DNA from: Sapria himalayana
Lineage: Eukaryota; Streptophyta; Magnoliopsida; Malpighiales; Rafflesiaceae
Assembly: GCA_029783825.1 (NCBI GenBank)
Contig: JAREIK010002986.1
Span: 69,218-133,217 of the forward strand
Direction of reading: 5' to 3'
Length of the DNA stretch: 64,000 nt
The translations under genes and the position numbers were made by a program. Shown piece after piece: positions 51,003 to 63,867 of the stretch (within the stretch, counting starts at the first letter, position 1; every line of letters begins with the position of its first letter). The notes beneath the pieces were generated by a model. The model had not been told where the DNA came from, searched no databases, and was given only the letters and a program-made list of their open reading frames with translations.

Positions 51003-52449
51003 CACAAAGAGAAATAGACAAGTAGACAGATTAATTGATTGATTGTTTGATTGATTGTTTGATTGACAGATAGATAGATTGATTGATAGACAGATAGATT
51101 GATTAATTGATAAATAGATAGTTAGATAGATATACAGACAGATAGATAAATAAACAATAAGAAAGATTGATAGATAAGCATATAGATAGATAGAAGTTAT
51201 ATAGATAGATAGATAGATAGATATACAGATAGATAGAGAGATAGACACATAGACATAAAGACATATAGACAGATAGGCTTATAGATAGATACTTAGATAG
51301 ATAAACAGATAGATTGATAGATAGATAGAAAGATAAATATTTGACAAATAGACAGATAGTTACATAGATAGATAATTATACAAATTGCCAGAAAGATATA
51401 TAAATAGACAGACAGACAGATAGATAGATAACTAGATAGAAAGAAGACAAATAGACAATTAGAGAGATAGATAGATAGACAGATTGATATATAGATAGTT
51501 AGATAGATAGATAGATAGATAGATTGATAGATATACATACAGACACATAAGAAGAGAGACAGGTAGATATAATTATAGATTAATAGATAAAAAGATAAAT
51601 GAATAGATAGATAGATAGAAAGACTGATAGAATTATAGAATGAGAGATATATTGATAGATAGATATACATATAGATATATAGATAGATAGATAGATCAAA
51701 AGATACATTCATAGAGAGATAGACATATAGATAGATATATAGATATATAGATATAAATATAGGTAAATAGACAGATAGACAAATGGACATATAGATAAAT
51801 AAAAAGATAGATATATAGACAGATATACAAATAGTTTAATATATAAATACACATATATATAGATCGACAATTAGACAGTTAGATAAATATGTAGGTTGGT
51901 AGATATATAGATATATAGATATACAAATAGACAGATATATATATATAGACAGATAAAAAGTTTGAAAGAAAGAAAGATAGATAGAGAAATAGATAGATGG
52001 GAAGATTGATAGATAAAGAAATAGATAGATAGGAAGATAGATAGATAGATAGTAGATTGACATACAGATAAATCGATAGAATGATAGATAGATAGATAGT
52101 AAGACAAATAGACAGAAAGATAGATATATAGATAGATAGATAGACAAATAGATAAATAGATAAATAAATAGATAGATATATCGATAGATAGGCAGACAGA
52201 TAAATATATAGACAGATAGATATATATTCATAGAGACAGACAGATAGATAGATAGATAGATACATAGACATATATATAGATAGATAAACATATAGATGGA
52301 TAGATAGAGAGATTGGTAGATAAATAGACAGATTGATGCATAGATAGATAGACAGATAGATAGATAAATAGAGAGATAGACACATAGGCACATAGACAGG
52401 TTGTCACATGGACATATAAATAGATAGATAGATAGACAAATAGATATAC

Positions 52450-52486
<37 letters not shown>

Positions 52487-52870
52487 TATAGATTGACAGA
52501 TAGAAATATAGACAATTAGCAAGATAGAAAGATAAACAGATAGATAGACAAATAGATAGATAAATAGATAGACATATAAATAAATAGATTGTTAGACATA
52601 TTGATAGATAGTTAGTTAGATAGATAGATAGATAGATAACTAGATAGCCAGATAGGTATATTGATAAAGAAAAAGATAGATAGATAGATACATAGAAAGA
52701 CATATAGATAGATAGACAGATAGATAAATAAATATATAGATACATATAAAGAGATACAGATAAATAGATAAAAAGATAGTTAATTAGATATAGCATAAAA
52801 AAGACATATACATAGATAGATAGATAGATAGACATTTAGACAGATTTATATATAGAGAGATAGATAGATA
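48480..52870. repeat. Tandem duplication of a second ~2.2-kb higher-order unit
   Basis: Copies of about 48480-50660 and 50660-52870 share ordered rare words. GCACATAGAAAGATATATAG lies at 48561 and 50738. TATTTGACAAATAGACAGAT lies at 49091 and 51339, GTCACATGGACATATAAATA at 50190 and 52403, and GATAGCCAGATAGGTA followed by TTGATAAAGAAAAAGATA at about 50421 and 52643. Offsets run from 2177 to 2248 bp. Confidence 0.8.
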
Positions 52871-55544
52871 CATATATAGCTAAATTGATAGAGTGATAGA
52901 TTGACACATAGAAAGATAGATATATAAATAGATAAATAGATAGACAGATTGATACATAAACAGATAGATTGATTGATTGATTGATTGAGAGATATACAGA
53001 TAGAAATATAAAAAGAAAGAAAGATATATTGATTGATAGATTGATAGAAAATTGACAGATAGATAGATAGATAGATAGATACATATATAGATAGACAGAT
53101 AGATAGATAGATAGATAGATATACAAATAGATCGATACACAGATTGATACATAGACAGATAGACATATAGACATATAGACATATAGACAGATAGTCAGAT
53201 AGATAGATAGAGAAATCAATAGATGACAGATAGATTGATTGATAGATAGTAATATAGACATATATAAAGATATTAAGATAGATAGATATAAAGATAGACA
53301 GATAGATAGATTTATAGATATATAGATTAAGAGATAGACAGAAAGATGATAGATAGTTAGATAGACAGAAATACAGATAGATAGTTATATAGATAGACAC
53401 ATAGATAGATAGATATATATATATATAGACAAATAGATATATAGACTACAAAACATATAGAGAGATAGACAGGTAGCTAGATAGCCAAAGAGATATATAG
53501 ACATATAAAAATAGATAGATTGGTAGATATGCAGATAGACAATTAGATGGATAGAGAAATAGATATATAGACAGATAGACAAATAGACAGATAGATACAT
53601 AGATAGATTGACATTTAGACAGATAGATAGATTTAAAGAAAAATAGATTGATTGATATACAGATAGACATATAGACAAATATATAGATATATAGATCGAT
53701 AGATAAATAGATAGACAGATAGACAGATATATTAATAGGTAGATAGATAGATAGATAGATATAGAGAAAGATAGATAGATATACAAATATCATGATATCT
53801 AAATTTCCATATGTCAGATACACAGATTGAAAGATATAAATATAGTTATATAGATAGATAAATAGATAGATAGAAAGACAAATAAATAAAAATATATATA
53901 GATAAACATAAAGATAGATATATAGATAGATAGACAGATACATAGATAAATACATAGACAAATAGATAGATAGATTGATTGATTGATATATAGATAGACA
54001 GACATATAGATATATATATATATATTGCTAGAAAGCTAGATAGGTAGATAGATAAAGAGATAGAAATACATGTTGACAGATAGATAGATAGATATATAGA
54101 TAAATAGATAGATAGAATATTAGATATATTGACTGATAGACAGATAAATGTATAGACATAAGATAGATAGATAGATAAATAGATAAATAGATAGATATAT
54201 AGACAAATAGACAAATTTACAGATAGAAACAATGATATAATGATAGAATGATATATAGATATATAGATAGAAAGATAGACAAATATATAGATAGATAGAT
54301 AAATTGATATATAGATTGACAAATATATACATAGATATATAGACAAATAGAAAGATAGATAGATAGATAGATAGAAAAATAGATATATAGATAGAAAAAT
54401 AACCTTATAGCCAGATAGCCATATGTATGATACACAGATTGAAAGATAGACATATAGACTGATATATAAATAAAACGAAAGACAAATAGATGGATAGATT
54501 GATAGAGAGATATATAGACAGATAGACAGATAGAAAAATAGAAAGAAAGAAAGATAGATAGATAAATACACATACAAATAAATAGACAAATATATAGATG
54601 ATTAGATAGATAGATAGACAAATAGAGAGAGACAGACAACCTGATAACTAGATAGGCATATAGATTTAAAGATAGATAGAAAGATAGATAGATAGACAGA
54701 CAGATAGATAGATAGAAAAATAAATAGATAGTTTGAAAGATAGATGGTTAAATAAATAGATAGATAGTTAGTTAGAAAGATAATCATATATACATATACA
54801 TAGATAGATAAATAGATAAATAGTTATATAGACAGCTTTATTGATATACAGATAGACAAATAGAAACATAGCTAGATAGAAATAAAGATAGATTGATAAA
54901 TAGACAAATAAATAGATAGAAAGATAGACAGATATACAGATTGATATATTAAGCGATTAACAGATTGATAGATTGACAAATTGACAGAAAGAGTGATAGA
55001 TAGATCAAGAGATAGATAGAAAGACAGACAGATAGATGTATAGATAGACATATAGAGTGGTAGATAGATTGACATATAGAATGATAGACATATTGTAGAT
55101 GGACAGATAGATAGGTAGATGATCAGAGAGATAGACAGACATACAGATATATAAATAAATAGCTAGATAGATACACAAATAGACAGATAGATCAATATAC
55201 AGATAGACAAATAGATAGAAAGAAGATATATAGATGGATAATTAGATTGATAAAAAGATAGACATATAGATAGATAGATCAAAACATAGATAGATAGACA
55301 GATAAACAGATAAAAAGATATATAGATAGATAGATTGATTGATAGATAGATAGATAGACAGACAGACAAATATATAGATATATAGATAGGTAGTTGGGCA
55401 TATAGACAAATATATAGAAATACAAATAGATATATAAATAGACAGATAGATTGATAGAACAATAGATAGATAGATATAGTGATAGGGAGAGAGAGATAGA
55501 TAGATATATAGATTGATATTTAGACAGATAAATAGATAGATAGA

Positions 55545-55588
55545 TATATATATATCTATATCTATATCTATATCTATATCTATATATA
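55545..55588. repeat. (TATATC)n hexanucleotide tract, reversed strand sense
   Basis: Five TATATC units are flanked by (TA)n. It is the only clear place in the array where CTAT-type words run on the + strand, because the hexamer reads CTATAT. It probably arose from a (TA)n run by point mutation and expansion rather than by inversion. Confidence 0.85.
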
Positions 55589-57943
55589 GATTGATAGTTA
55601 GACAAATAGATAGATAAAAAGTTAGATAGAGAGATAGAAAGATACATTGAATGATAGATAGATCAATATATTGTTATACAGATTGAAATATAAACATATT
55701 AACATATAGATATATAGACATATAGACAAATTTATAGATAGATAGATATCAAATTTATAGATAGATAAATTGATGGACAAAAAGACACATAGATAGATAG
55801 ACATATAGACAGATAGATTGATAGACAGATTGACAAAAAGATAGATGGATGGATAGACACATAGACATATAGATAGATTGACAGATAAACATAATGATAG
55901 ATAGGTAGATAGAAACATTCAAGAATAAATAGATAAATAGATAAATAGACAGACAAATAGATAGATAGATAGATAGATAGACAGATAGACAGACAGATTG
56001 TTAGATAGATAGATAGATAGATAGACAAATATATAGATAGACAAATAGATAGATCAGCTGACAAAAAGATAGATTGATAGATATATACATTGATAGTTAG
56101 GTAGTTAGATAGATCGAAAGATAGATAGACAAATAGATAGAAACATAGATCTATAGATAGATAGATAATATAACAGATAGTATTATAGACATATACACAT
56201 ATAGATAGATATACAAATAGACAGATTTATAGATTGACAAATAGTCAAATCATAGATAGACATATAGATAGATGATAGGAAGATAGATAGATAGATAGAT
56301 TGTTTGACAGATAGATAAATAGATAGGTAGATATATATAAATATAGAGAGACAAATATATAGATAAATATATAGATAGATAGATAGTTAGATAGATAGAC
56401 AAATAGGTAGATAGGCAGAATGAGAGATTGGAAGATAGACAGACAGACAGACAGACAAATAGATATGATATATAGATAAATAGATTTATTGATTGACAAA
56501 TAGATAGATTGATTGATTGAAAGAGATAAATACATAGATAATTAGATAGATAGATAGACAAATAGATAGATAGAGAAATACATAGACATATAAACAAATA
56601 TATAAATAGACTGATAGATAGATAGACATATAAATAGATCCACAGATTGACAAAAAGACAGATATACAAATAGATAGATAGAAAGATAGACAAATATATA
56701 GATATATTCTTAGACAGATAGATAAATAGATAGATAGATAGACAGCTAGACAAATAGACAAATAGATAGATAGATATATAGACAGATAGACAAATAGACA
56801 AATAGATAGAAAGATAGATAGGTATATAGACACCTAAATAGACATATAGATAGATAGATTGATTGATTGATTGATAGAAAGACATATAGATAAATAGATA
56901 GACAAATAGACAGATAATTAGATAGATAGATAGATACACATATAAATAGATAGATAGATAGAGAGATATATAGACAAATAGAAAGAATGATAAATAGATA
57001 AATAGACATATATACATATAATTACAAAGACAGACAGACAGATAGACAAATAGATACATAGATAGATATAATGATATATTGATAGATAAATAAACAGATA
57101 GACATATAGGTAGATAGACAGATAGGGAGATATATAGATAGGCAAATAGATACATAGAAAGATAGATACATATAAAGATAGATATATAGGCACATATGTA
57201 GATAGGCATATATTTGATATACAGATATACAGATATACAAACTGACAGACAGATAGATAAATAGATAGACAGATATACACATAGATAGACATATATATAG
57301 ACAGATAGATAGATTAATAGATAAAAAGATAAATAGATATACAGATTGATAGATAGACAAATATCTAGATAGATAGATAGATAGACAGATACATAGATAG
57401 ATAGATAGATAAATAGCTAGACAGATAGATAGAAGACATATAGGCACATAGATAGAAAAAAAATAGATAGATAGGTAGATAGATAGATAGATAGACACAT
57501 ATGCACATAAACACATAGACAGATAGAAAAATAAAAAAATAGATAGGTAAATAGATAGATAGACATATAGACAGATAGCTAGATAGAAAGATAGACATAT
57601 ACCCAAATAGTGAGATATATAGCTAGATAGATATATAAAAATGAATATTGACAGATAAAGAGATAGACAGACAGATAGACAGATAGATAGATAGTTAGAT
57701 AAATATACATATTTATAGATAAACAAATTTATATAAAAAAAAGAGATTAGAAAATATGCAGATAGGTAGACAGGAAACTATGCAAATAGACAAATAGACA
57801 AATAGATAGATAAATAGACAGATCTACAAATAGAAAGATAGATAGATAGGCATATAGTTAGATGGAAAAATAGTCTGATATATAGATAGATCAAAAGATA
57901 GATATGTAGGTAGATAAATAGATTGCCAAATAGATAGATAGTC

Positions 57944-57974
<31 letters not shown>

Positions 57975-58397
57975 CAGATACCTAAATAGTCATATAGATA
58001 GCTAGATAGATAAATAAGTATTAATGATAGATAGATAGACAGATAGTTAGATAGACAGATAGATTGATATATAGCAAGATAGATAGACAGATAGATAGAA
58101 AGATAGATATATTGATAGTTTGATAGCTATTCCAATAGACATATAGACATATTTATAGATAGACAGATTGATAGATAAACAAATAGGTAGATTCGAAAAT
58201 AAGTAGATAGGTAGATGGACTGATAGATAGATAGATAAATTTATAGACTGATAGACAGTTTTACAGATAGATAGAAAGATAGATAGAAAGAAAGATAGAT
58301 AGATCGATAGAGAGTTGATAGATAGATAGATATATAATAGATAGAAAGATATATAATAGATAGAGAGTCTGATAGATAGATAGATAGACAAACAGAC

Positions 58398-58432
<35 letters not shown>

Positions 58433-58439
58433 TAGATAT

Positions 58440-58481
<42 letters not shown>

Positions 58482-58854
58482 GGACAAATAGACATATAGA
58501 CAGATAGATAAATATTCAAATAGACAGGCAGATAAATTGATAGATAGATAGGCAGAAGATAGATAGACATATAGACATATAGATAGATAGACAGATAAAT
58601 ATATAGCTAGATAGATTAATTGATAGAAAGATAAACATATAGACAAATAGACCAAAAGATAGATAGATAGATAGATGGATAGATAGACAGATAGAAAAAT
58701 ATACAAATAGACAGACATACACATAGATAGATAGATAATTATATATATAGACACATATTTAGATAGATTGAAACATAGACAGATAGATTGATAGATATAC
58801 AAATAGATAGATAGGCAAATAGAATGATAGACAGATAAGTAGTTAGACTGATAG

Positions 58855-58855
<1 letters not shown>

Positions 58856-58921
<66 letters not shown>
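58856..58921. repeat. Compound (CA)n-(TA)n microsatellite
   Basis: About 17 CA units are followed by about 15 TA units inside the GATA array, the same architecture as at 11475-11514 and 61030-61080. Confidence 0.95.
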
Positions 58922-58923
<2 letters not shown>

Positions 58924-59410
58924 GATATAAATATATATTGATAGACAAATAGACATATAGAGAGATAGACAGATAGAAAGATAGGTAGATAGATATTTAG
59001 ACATATTGATAGATTGATTGATATACACATAGACATATAGTCTTATAGATAGATTTATAGATAGGTAGAAAGACATAAAGATAGATAGAAAGATAGATAG
59101 TCAGATAAATAGATATATAGATAGATAGACAGACAGATAGACATATAGACAGATTGACAGATAAATAGATATATAGATAGATATAAAGATAGATAGATAG
59201 ATAGACAGATCGATAGATACATAGATTGGTAGATCGAAGGATATGTAGAAAGACATATAGATATATTGATATATAGAAAGATATGTAGATAGCCATATAG
59301 ATTGATAGATAAATTGGCAGATACACAGATAAAAAGATAAACATATATACAATAGACAGACAGATAGACAGATAGATAAAGTAATTTATTTATTTTAAAT
59401 AAATAATTTT

Positions 59411-59656
59411 AATGCTCAAATCTGGGGGTATGTCACGAAAGATGCAAAATTGGATAAAGAAAAAGGAGGAAGAAATGTTACTTTTCAATGTAATTTTTGT
59501 AGATGAATATATAGAGGATCATATTATAGAGTCAAGGCTCACTTGTTGAAAATTAAAAGGGCCGGGGTTACATCTTGTAATAACGTAACGAATCCAAATT
59601 TGGTTGAGATGCATGCTGAATTTGAAAGCTATATTATGGTTTCGAATTTGAAATAA
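59411..59656 (+). pseudogene. hAT-type transposase fragment: BED zinc finger, one in-frame stop
   Basis: A single frame reads IWGYVTKDAKLDKEKGG, then VTFQCNFC, a TGA at 59504-59506, IYRGSYYRVKAHLLKIKRAG and VTSC. This matches the plant BED finger found at the start of hAT transposases of the DUF659 type: cysteines at 59489 and 59498, His at 59540 and Cys at 59576, with the aromatic GSYYRVKAHLL block between them. BED fingers bind DNA at the transposon ends. After the finger the frame stops at 59654-59656, and no catalytic domain follows. It sits within 40 bp of the end of the GATA array. Confidence 0.8.
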
Positions 59657-61028
59657 TTAGTTTTTATAATAAAAACAACTAAAGTAATGAATTAATTATT
59701 TAATTTCATTAATTTAATTGATTATATTGTACTTTTTAAAATAATTAAATTGTTTTATTTTTTTTATTTAATTGCTAATATGTATAAAATGATAGCTAGA
59801 TAATGTGTTACCATTAAAATTTTAGCTTCAAATTTATAAAGATTTGGAATGAACAGCTTCAATCTAATGTTTAGTTCATTAAATTGGTAAAAAAATTAAA
59901 ATATTAGTACATATGCCCATATCACCCCTAAATTGCCCCTGATTTGTGCTCTTCTACTCGCTTAATTATGTTTTATTATCATTAATATTAATATTATATT
60001 TTATGATTTTTTTTGTGCTAGTTTTTTTAGAATGAATAATTTAGTGAAAATTATGTAAACAAAAATTAATTTTAGAATTTTGGTGCACTCAAAACCATAT
60101 TCTCTAGAGTATTCTTATAAACTATTTTTGAATAATATTTAATAAGTATGTGTGTATGCATATATATTACTTAGAAAAATATATTTGAAATAGTTTTTTA
60201 ATACGCATGATATATATATATGTACACACACATTCATACACACATAATAATAATAAGTATTATAAGTGTGTAATTATCAATATTAATTTATTAAATATTA
60301 TAAAAATTTATTATAAAGTTAAATTTGTTTAAATGAAAATAATATTAAGATAATGATCACCTTTGATATTTTTGTATTGATTGTATATGTTAGAGTTCAT
60401 ACTTTCATGCGAAGTTAATTGATTTCATCTAAGGATGATAACTTTCAAATTCGAGACTCGTCATATATACTATTTTCAACTCTTGATAGAGAGATGAGAT
60501 TCTATGCTAGCTTCAACATGGAGATGCCAAACAATAAATATGATGGAATATTAATTAATTATTTTTGTAATCATTCTAACTCCCAAAAACATATTTAGAC
60601 CATAAAGGTAAGTCCTTTAGGAGTGCACTTACCATATGCCATGATGTAATTAATGCAAATTTGGGTAGGTTTCTTGAAGGAGTACCCTGGGTGCGGTACT
60701 TTGGTACATACAAAAATCTATAAATCAGCTTGGTGTGGCCCAGAAAAAATTCATCTTTAGGTTTGTATATTATTTTTCTACATTCTTTTCTTATTTTATA
60801 GTTGTTCATCTCTTGAAATTATACTTAATAAAAAGTTCGGTGAAAATTATGTTTCAGTGCTATGTAATGAAAATAATATTGTTTTAATACCCTATTTGTT
60901 CATAAAATCAAAAAAAAATATACCATGAACCTAAAAAAATTCTTCTAAGGTATCCTCATACTCTCATTTGTACTTGCATGAAAAAAAAATATCCTTGCTC
61001 TTTTCACATCAACATGCTACATACACAG

Positions 61029-61029
<1 letters not shown>

Positions 61030-61080
<51 letters not shown>
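61030..61080. repeat. (CA)20-(TA)n microsatellite
   Basis: About 20 CA units are followed by a short TA run, in AT-rich DNA outside the GATA array. Confidence 0.95.
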
Positions 61081-61382
61081 GTAATCTTTTTACTATTATG
61101 TGATACTTGGGTGATACTTCATTGGAATGTAACTAGGTCAACTCCTTCATAATTTATAATTGTATGATACTATTTTAAAATGTAGCATTAGTGATTGTTT
61201 GACATATGCTTATTTGATTGTAATTTGTGTAAGTGTAATTACCCTAGTTAATTTTTGCAATTTTTCTATTTTTTTTGCTTTTGGATAATTTAGCTAGTGA
61301 AAATTCAAATTTGGATTGGTGAAACTCAATTTACTTGAATTTGCTTGCTCATACTTCATTTACCATTAATGTTACAATATGC

Positions 61383-61543
61383 AGGCAAGTTTCTCGGCGG
61401 CGAGTCCAGAATAATTCTTTAGTTTCAACGCCAAACTCACCAATTCAGAAATTTTCTCCGACGAGACCAACAAAGAGAAATCTGACACGAGCAGAAGATA
61501 GGCATGTTCTCACTTCCGCCAGTTCTTCTTCATTAGCATAGAC
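61383..61543 (+). pseudogene. Exon-like open stretch, unknown protein
   Basis: After an acceptor-like ACAATATGCAG the sequence turns GC-richer. It is open as QVSRRRVQNNSLVS, then SPTRPTKRNLTRAEDRHVL and a Ser-rich end at a TAG (61539-61541). Just downstream another frame reads ADFDWLSGDPESDLLRM before a stop. Low-complexity, basic and Ser/Thr-rich character fits a disordered part of a transposon or regulatory protein. No domain is recognised. Confidence 0.3.
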
Positions 61544-62718
61544 TCTAATGGCTGACTTTGATTGGCTTTCCGGGGATCCGGAAAGTGACTTGTTGAGAAT
61601 GTCATCCTAGGAATCGAGATACGCATCAAAATTATCAGGAATATGGATGATCTGGATTTTCTCTATAGTACCAGCAGTAGCAACAGATCAGTTTGCAGAA
61701 TGCCTGCTACTTCTTCGCATGGACGGAGAGGGTGGCGATGCAACAACTTCCAATGACTTTTTCTTCCTCATGTCATGCTTCCCAGGTTTTCCTTCTTCTT
61801 TAACATGCTCTACTTCATCTTTGGGAAAGTTATTGGAAGGAAGAAGAAGTGGGGACGCTTCAGCTAGTACTAACCATGTACCAAGTACAAATCAAAGATC
61901 AAAAGTTTGTTGGGTTCAGATCATATTCACCATCATCATAACCCAAGTGAGATAACTGGTGAAATAACTTGAGCTAAAACAACACAAACCTTTCATTGCA
62001 GATGACAACCTGGCTAGGATCCTCCATGAAAAAGAAGTGAAGAAAGCATTGATATCTACACCAGGAAATTCTGAACGAAGAAAAGCTTCAACCGCTCATT
62101 TGCTTCTAAAAGTGACACTCTAATGTTTCTGAATCATTTTAAAGGATAGAGATACCGATCTATGTAGTATCCAGCAACACTACTCCGCTTGCCAACTCTC
62201 CAAGACTAGTTGTCCCCATGTCATGGCCAATCAACAGAGGCATAAGGCAAACCTTTACTAGCATCACCTGATCGAATGGGTTTCAGTGCAGAACCATCAA
62301 TGGCAATGATCATGTCCTCATAATTTGCATTAGACTCATTCTTTTCCAATTTATTCACTTGTTGACAACCTACTAGTTCTAGAATGATCCATGAACTGTT
62401 TCCATTACCCATAACATAAATTTCTTGGAAGAATTAAAGTCATCATAAAGAAAGAGGTGTTTTTTGACTTTTTTCTTTCCAACAGTGAAGGAGCACATTT
62501 TTATGTGATACGCAGATACATGTTCATATAAAATCAACATATCTCTTGATCTGATTTCGATTTCTCTATGTAAATTAGGAGCATAATCATCTCTTTTTTT
62601 TATTTAATTTCTTTCATTAAATTGGAATATTTTTTGTGTAGCATACACTTGTTCTGCTTTCTGCTACAACAACATACTCGATTGTTTTCTTTTTCTTTCT
62701 TTTTTGAACATGAAAATA

Positions 62719-62868
62719 GGCAGAGTGGCAAACGGCCCAAACTGATAGAAGAATTGGAAATGTTGGCATCAACCAATGGGTCCAGCAGGATCAGCACCAG
62801 CACCACAACAGATGGTCCTGAAGGTGATGCAGCAACCTTGAGAGTTTTGGTGGACCTGTTTTACTAAT
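62719..62868 (+). pseudogene. Exon-like open stretch, unknown protein
   Basis: It follows a pyrimidine tract and GAAAATAG acceptor-like site near 62718. It reads QSGKRPKLIEELEMLASTNG, then a Ser/Thr stretch and DAATLRVLVDLFY, and stops at TAA (62865-62867). In the same frame CTEDNLADCPTTIDIYHSVP follows. The composition looks coding. It may be a relic exon of the surrounding element. No family is recognised. Confidence 0.3.
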
Positions 62869-63474
62869 GCACAGAAGATAATCTTGCTGACTGCCCCACG
62901 ACAATTGATATCTATCATTCAGTGCCTGCACAATCCATCAACACCTAATCAAGAACATGCCATAGATGTAGCTTTTTTTTTATTATTCTAGGATTTTGAT
63001 CTTGTTGGGTTAGAATTTTTTTATTCTCAAGGTTTCTAGTATGTGCCTATTTTTGGCCTAACCATGATCTTCTCAGCCTAATCGAAACCAGAACCATCTG
63101 CCATTGAAACCAAAGGCTCTAGGCTGGTTCTTATCATGCCTATGCATTCTCCTAGACATTGTATATGCATCTGCACATATGATATATGTATGTATGTATG
63201 TATATTTGTAATGAAACAGTTCATTTAGTATGCTTCCTTGGTATTTTTTTATGCCCACATCAATTCATGTGTGTGTTCAAATGTCTTGGTATCTGTATAT
63301 GTTTGTATGTATTGGTCCCAGTGATTCTATTTATAATCATTATTACTAATCTAGTCATTTTAATTATTTGGGCTGGGTGTAAAGATAATATTTTGGTAGA
63401 TTTATGTTTTGGTATGTTAAATATTAATTAAAAATGAATTTTATATATATGACTAAGTGATTTAAATATCTTAC

Positions 63475-63640
63475 AGATATGATATCACATTGTTGCTCAT
63501 ACAAAGCTTGTATAAGTGATGGAATTTTTCACTAGACATTATGTGCCAGACTCGGATAGCTTTGTCGCAGTAGAAAAATAGTAATTAGAGGAGCACAGGG
63601 AGAGAAAGCAAAATCAATGAATGTATATATTAAACTTTAT
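63475..63640 (+). repeat. Conserved module shared with 5646-5800
   Basis: TTTTTCACTAGACAT, GGATAGCTTTGTCGCAG and GAGAGAAAGCAA occur in the same order as in element 1, roughly three quarters identical by eye over about 150 bp. Here too it lies on the inner side of a right subterminal region. Confidence 0.7.
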
Positions 63641-63867
63641 GCACTTTTGGTAGATACATTGAAGAATAAGATGTAATAAAATTTTGTTATTTTTTTATTT
63701 CAAATATGTAAAATATTGAATTAAAATAAGTTATTAAATGATTTTATTTTTTATTATAAATTATTTATAGTTTCATTTTTTATTCAATTTGATATAAAAA
63801 TATTAAATTATTTAATTAATAATTTTTAAAATAAATTAAATTCTGAAAATAATTTTGAAATTAAAAT

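Larger units (their letters stand above)
43852..59375. repeat. Degenerate GATA tetranucleotide satellite, block D
   Basis: 15.5 kb with the same GATA/GACA composition and + strand polarity as blocks A-C. It includes (TA)n runs (43990-44018, 49505-49535, 49935-49955) and (GACA)-rich stretches (44620-44640, 58420-58440). M1, M2 and M3 words at 44065/44125/44205 and 45085/45142/45205, with another M2 at 45512, link it to block C. Minus-strand open frames up to several hundred codons are pure [12 protein letters not shown] periodic translations and are not genes. Confidence 0.95.

Noticed and set aside
60576..60809. Minus-strand frame of 77 codons
   Set aside because: It has no motif, lies in AT-rich non-coding sequence and has no exon signals.
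62221..62412. Minus-strand frame reading SSWIILELVGCQQVNKLEKN
   Set aside because: It has plausible composition but no recognised domain. The + strand has acceptor-like signals and exon-like pieces nearby, and the evidence does not decide, so it is not annotated.
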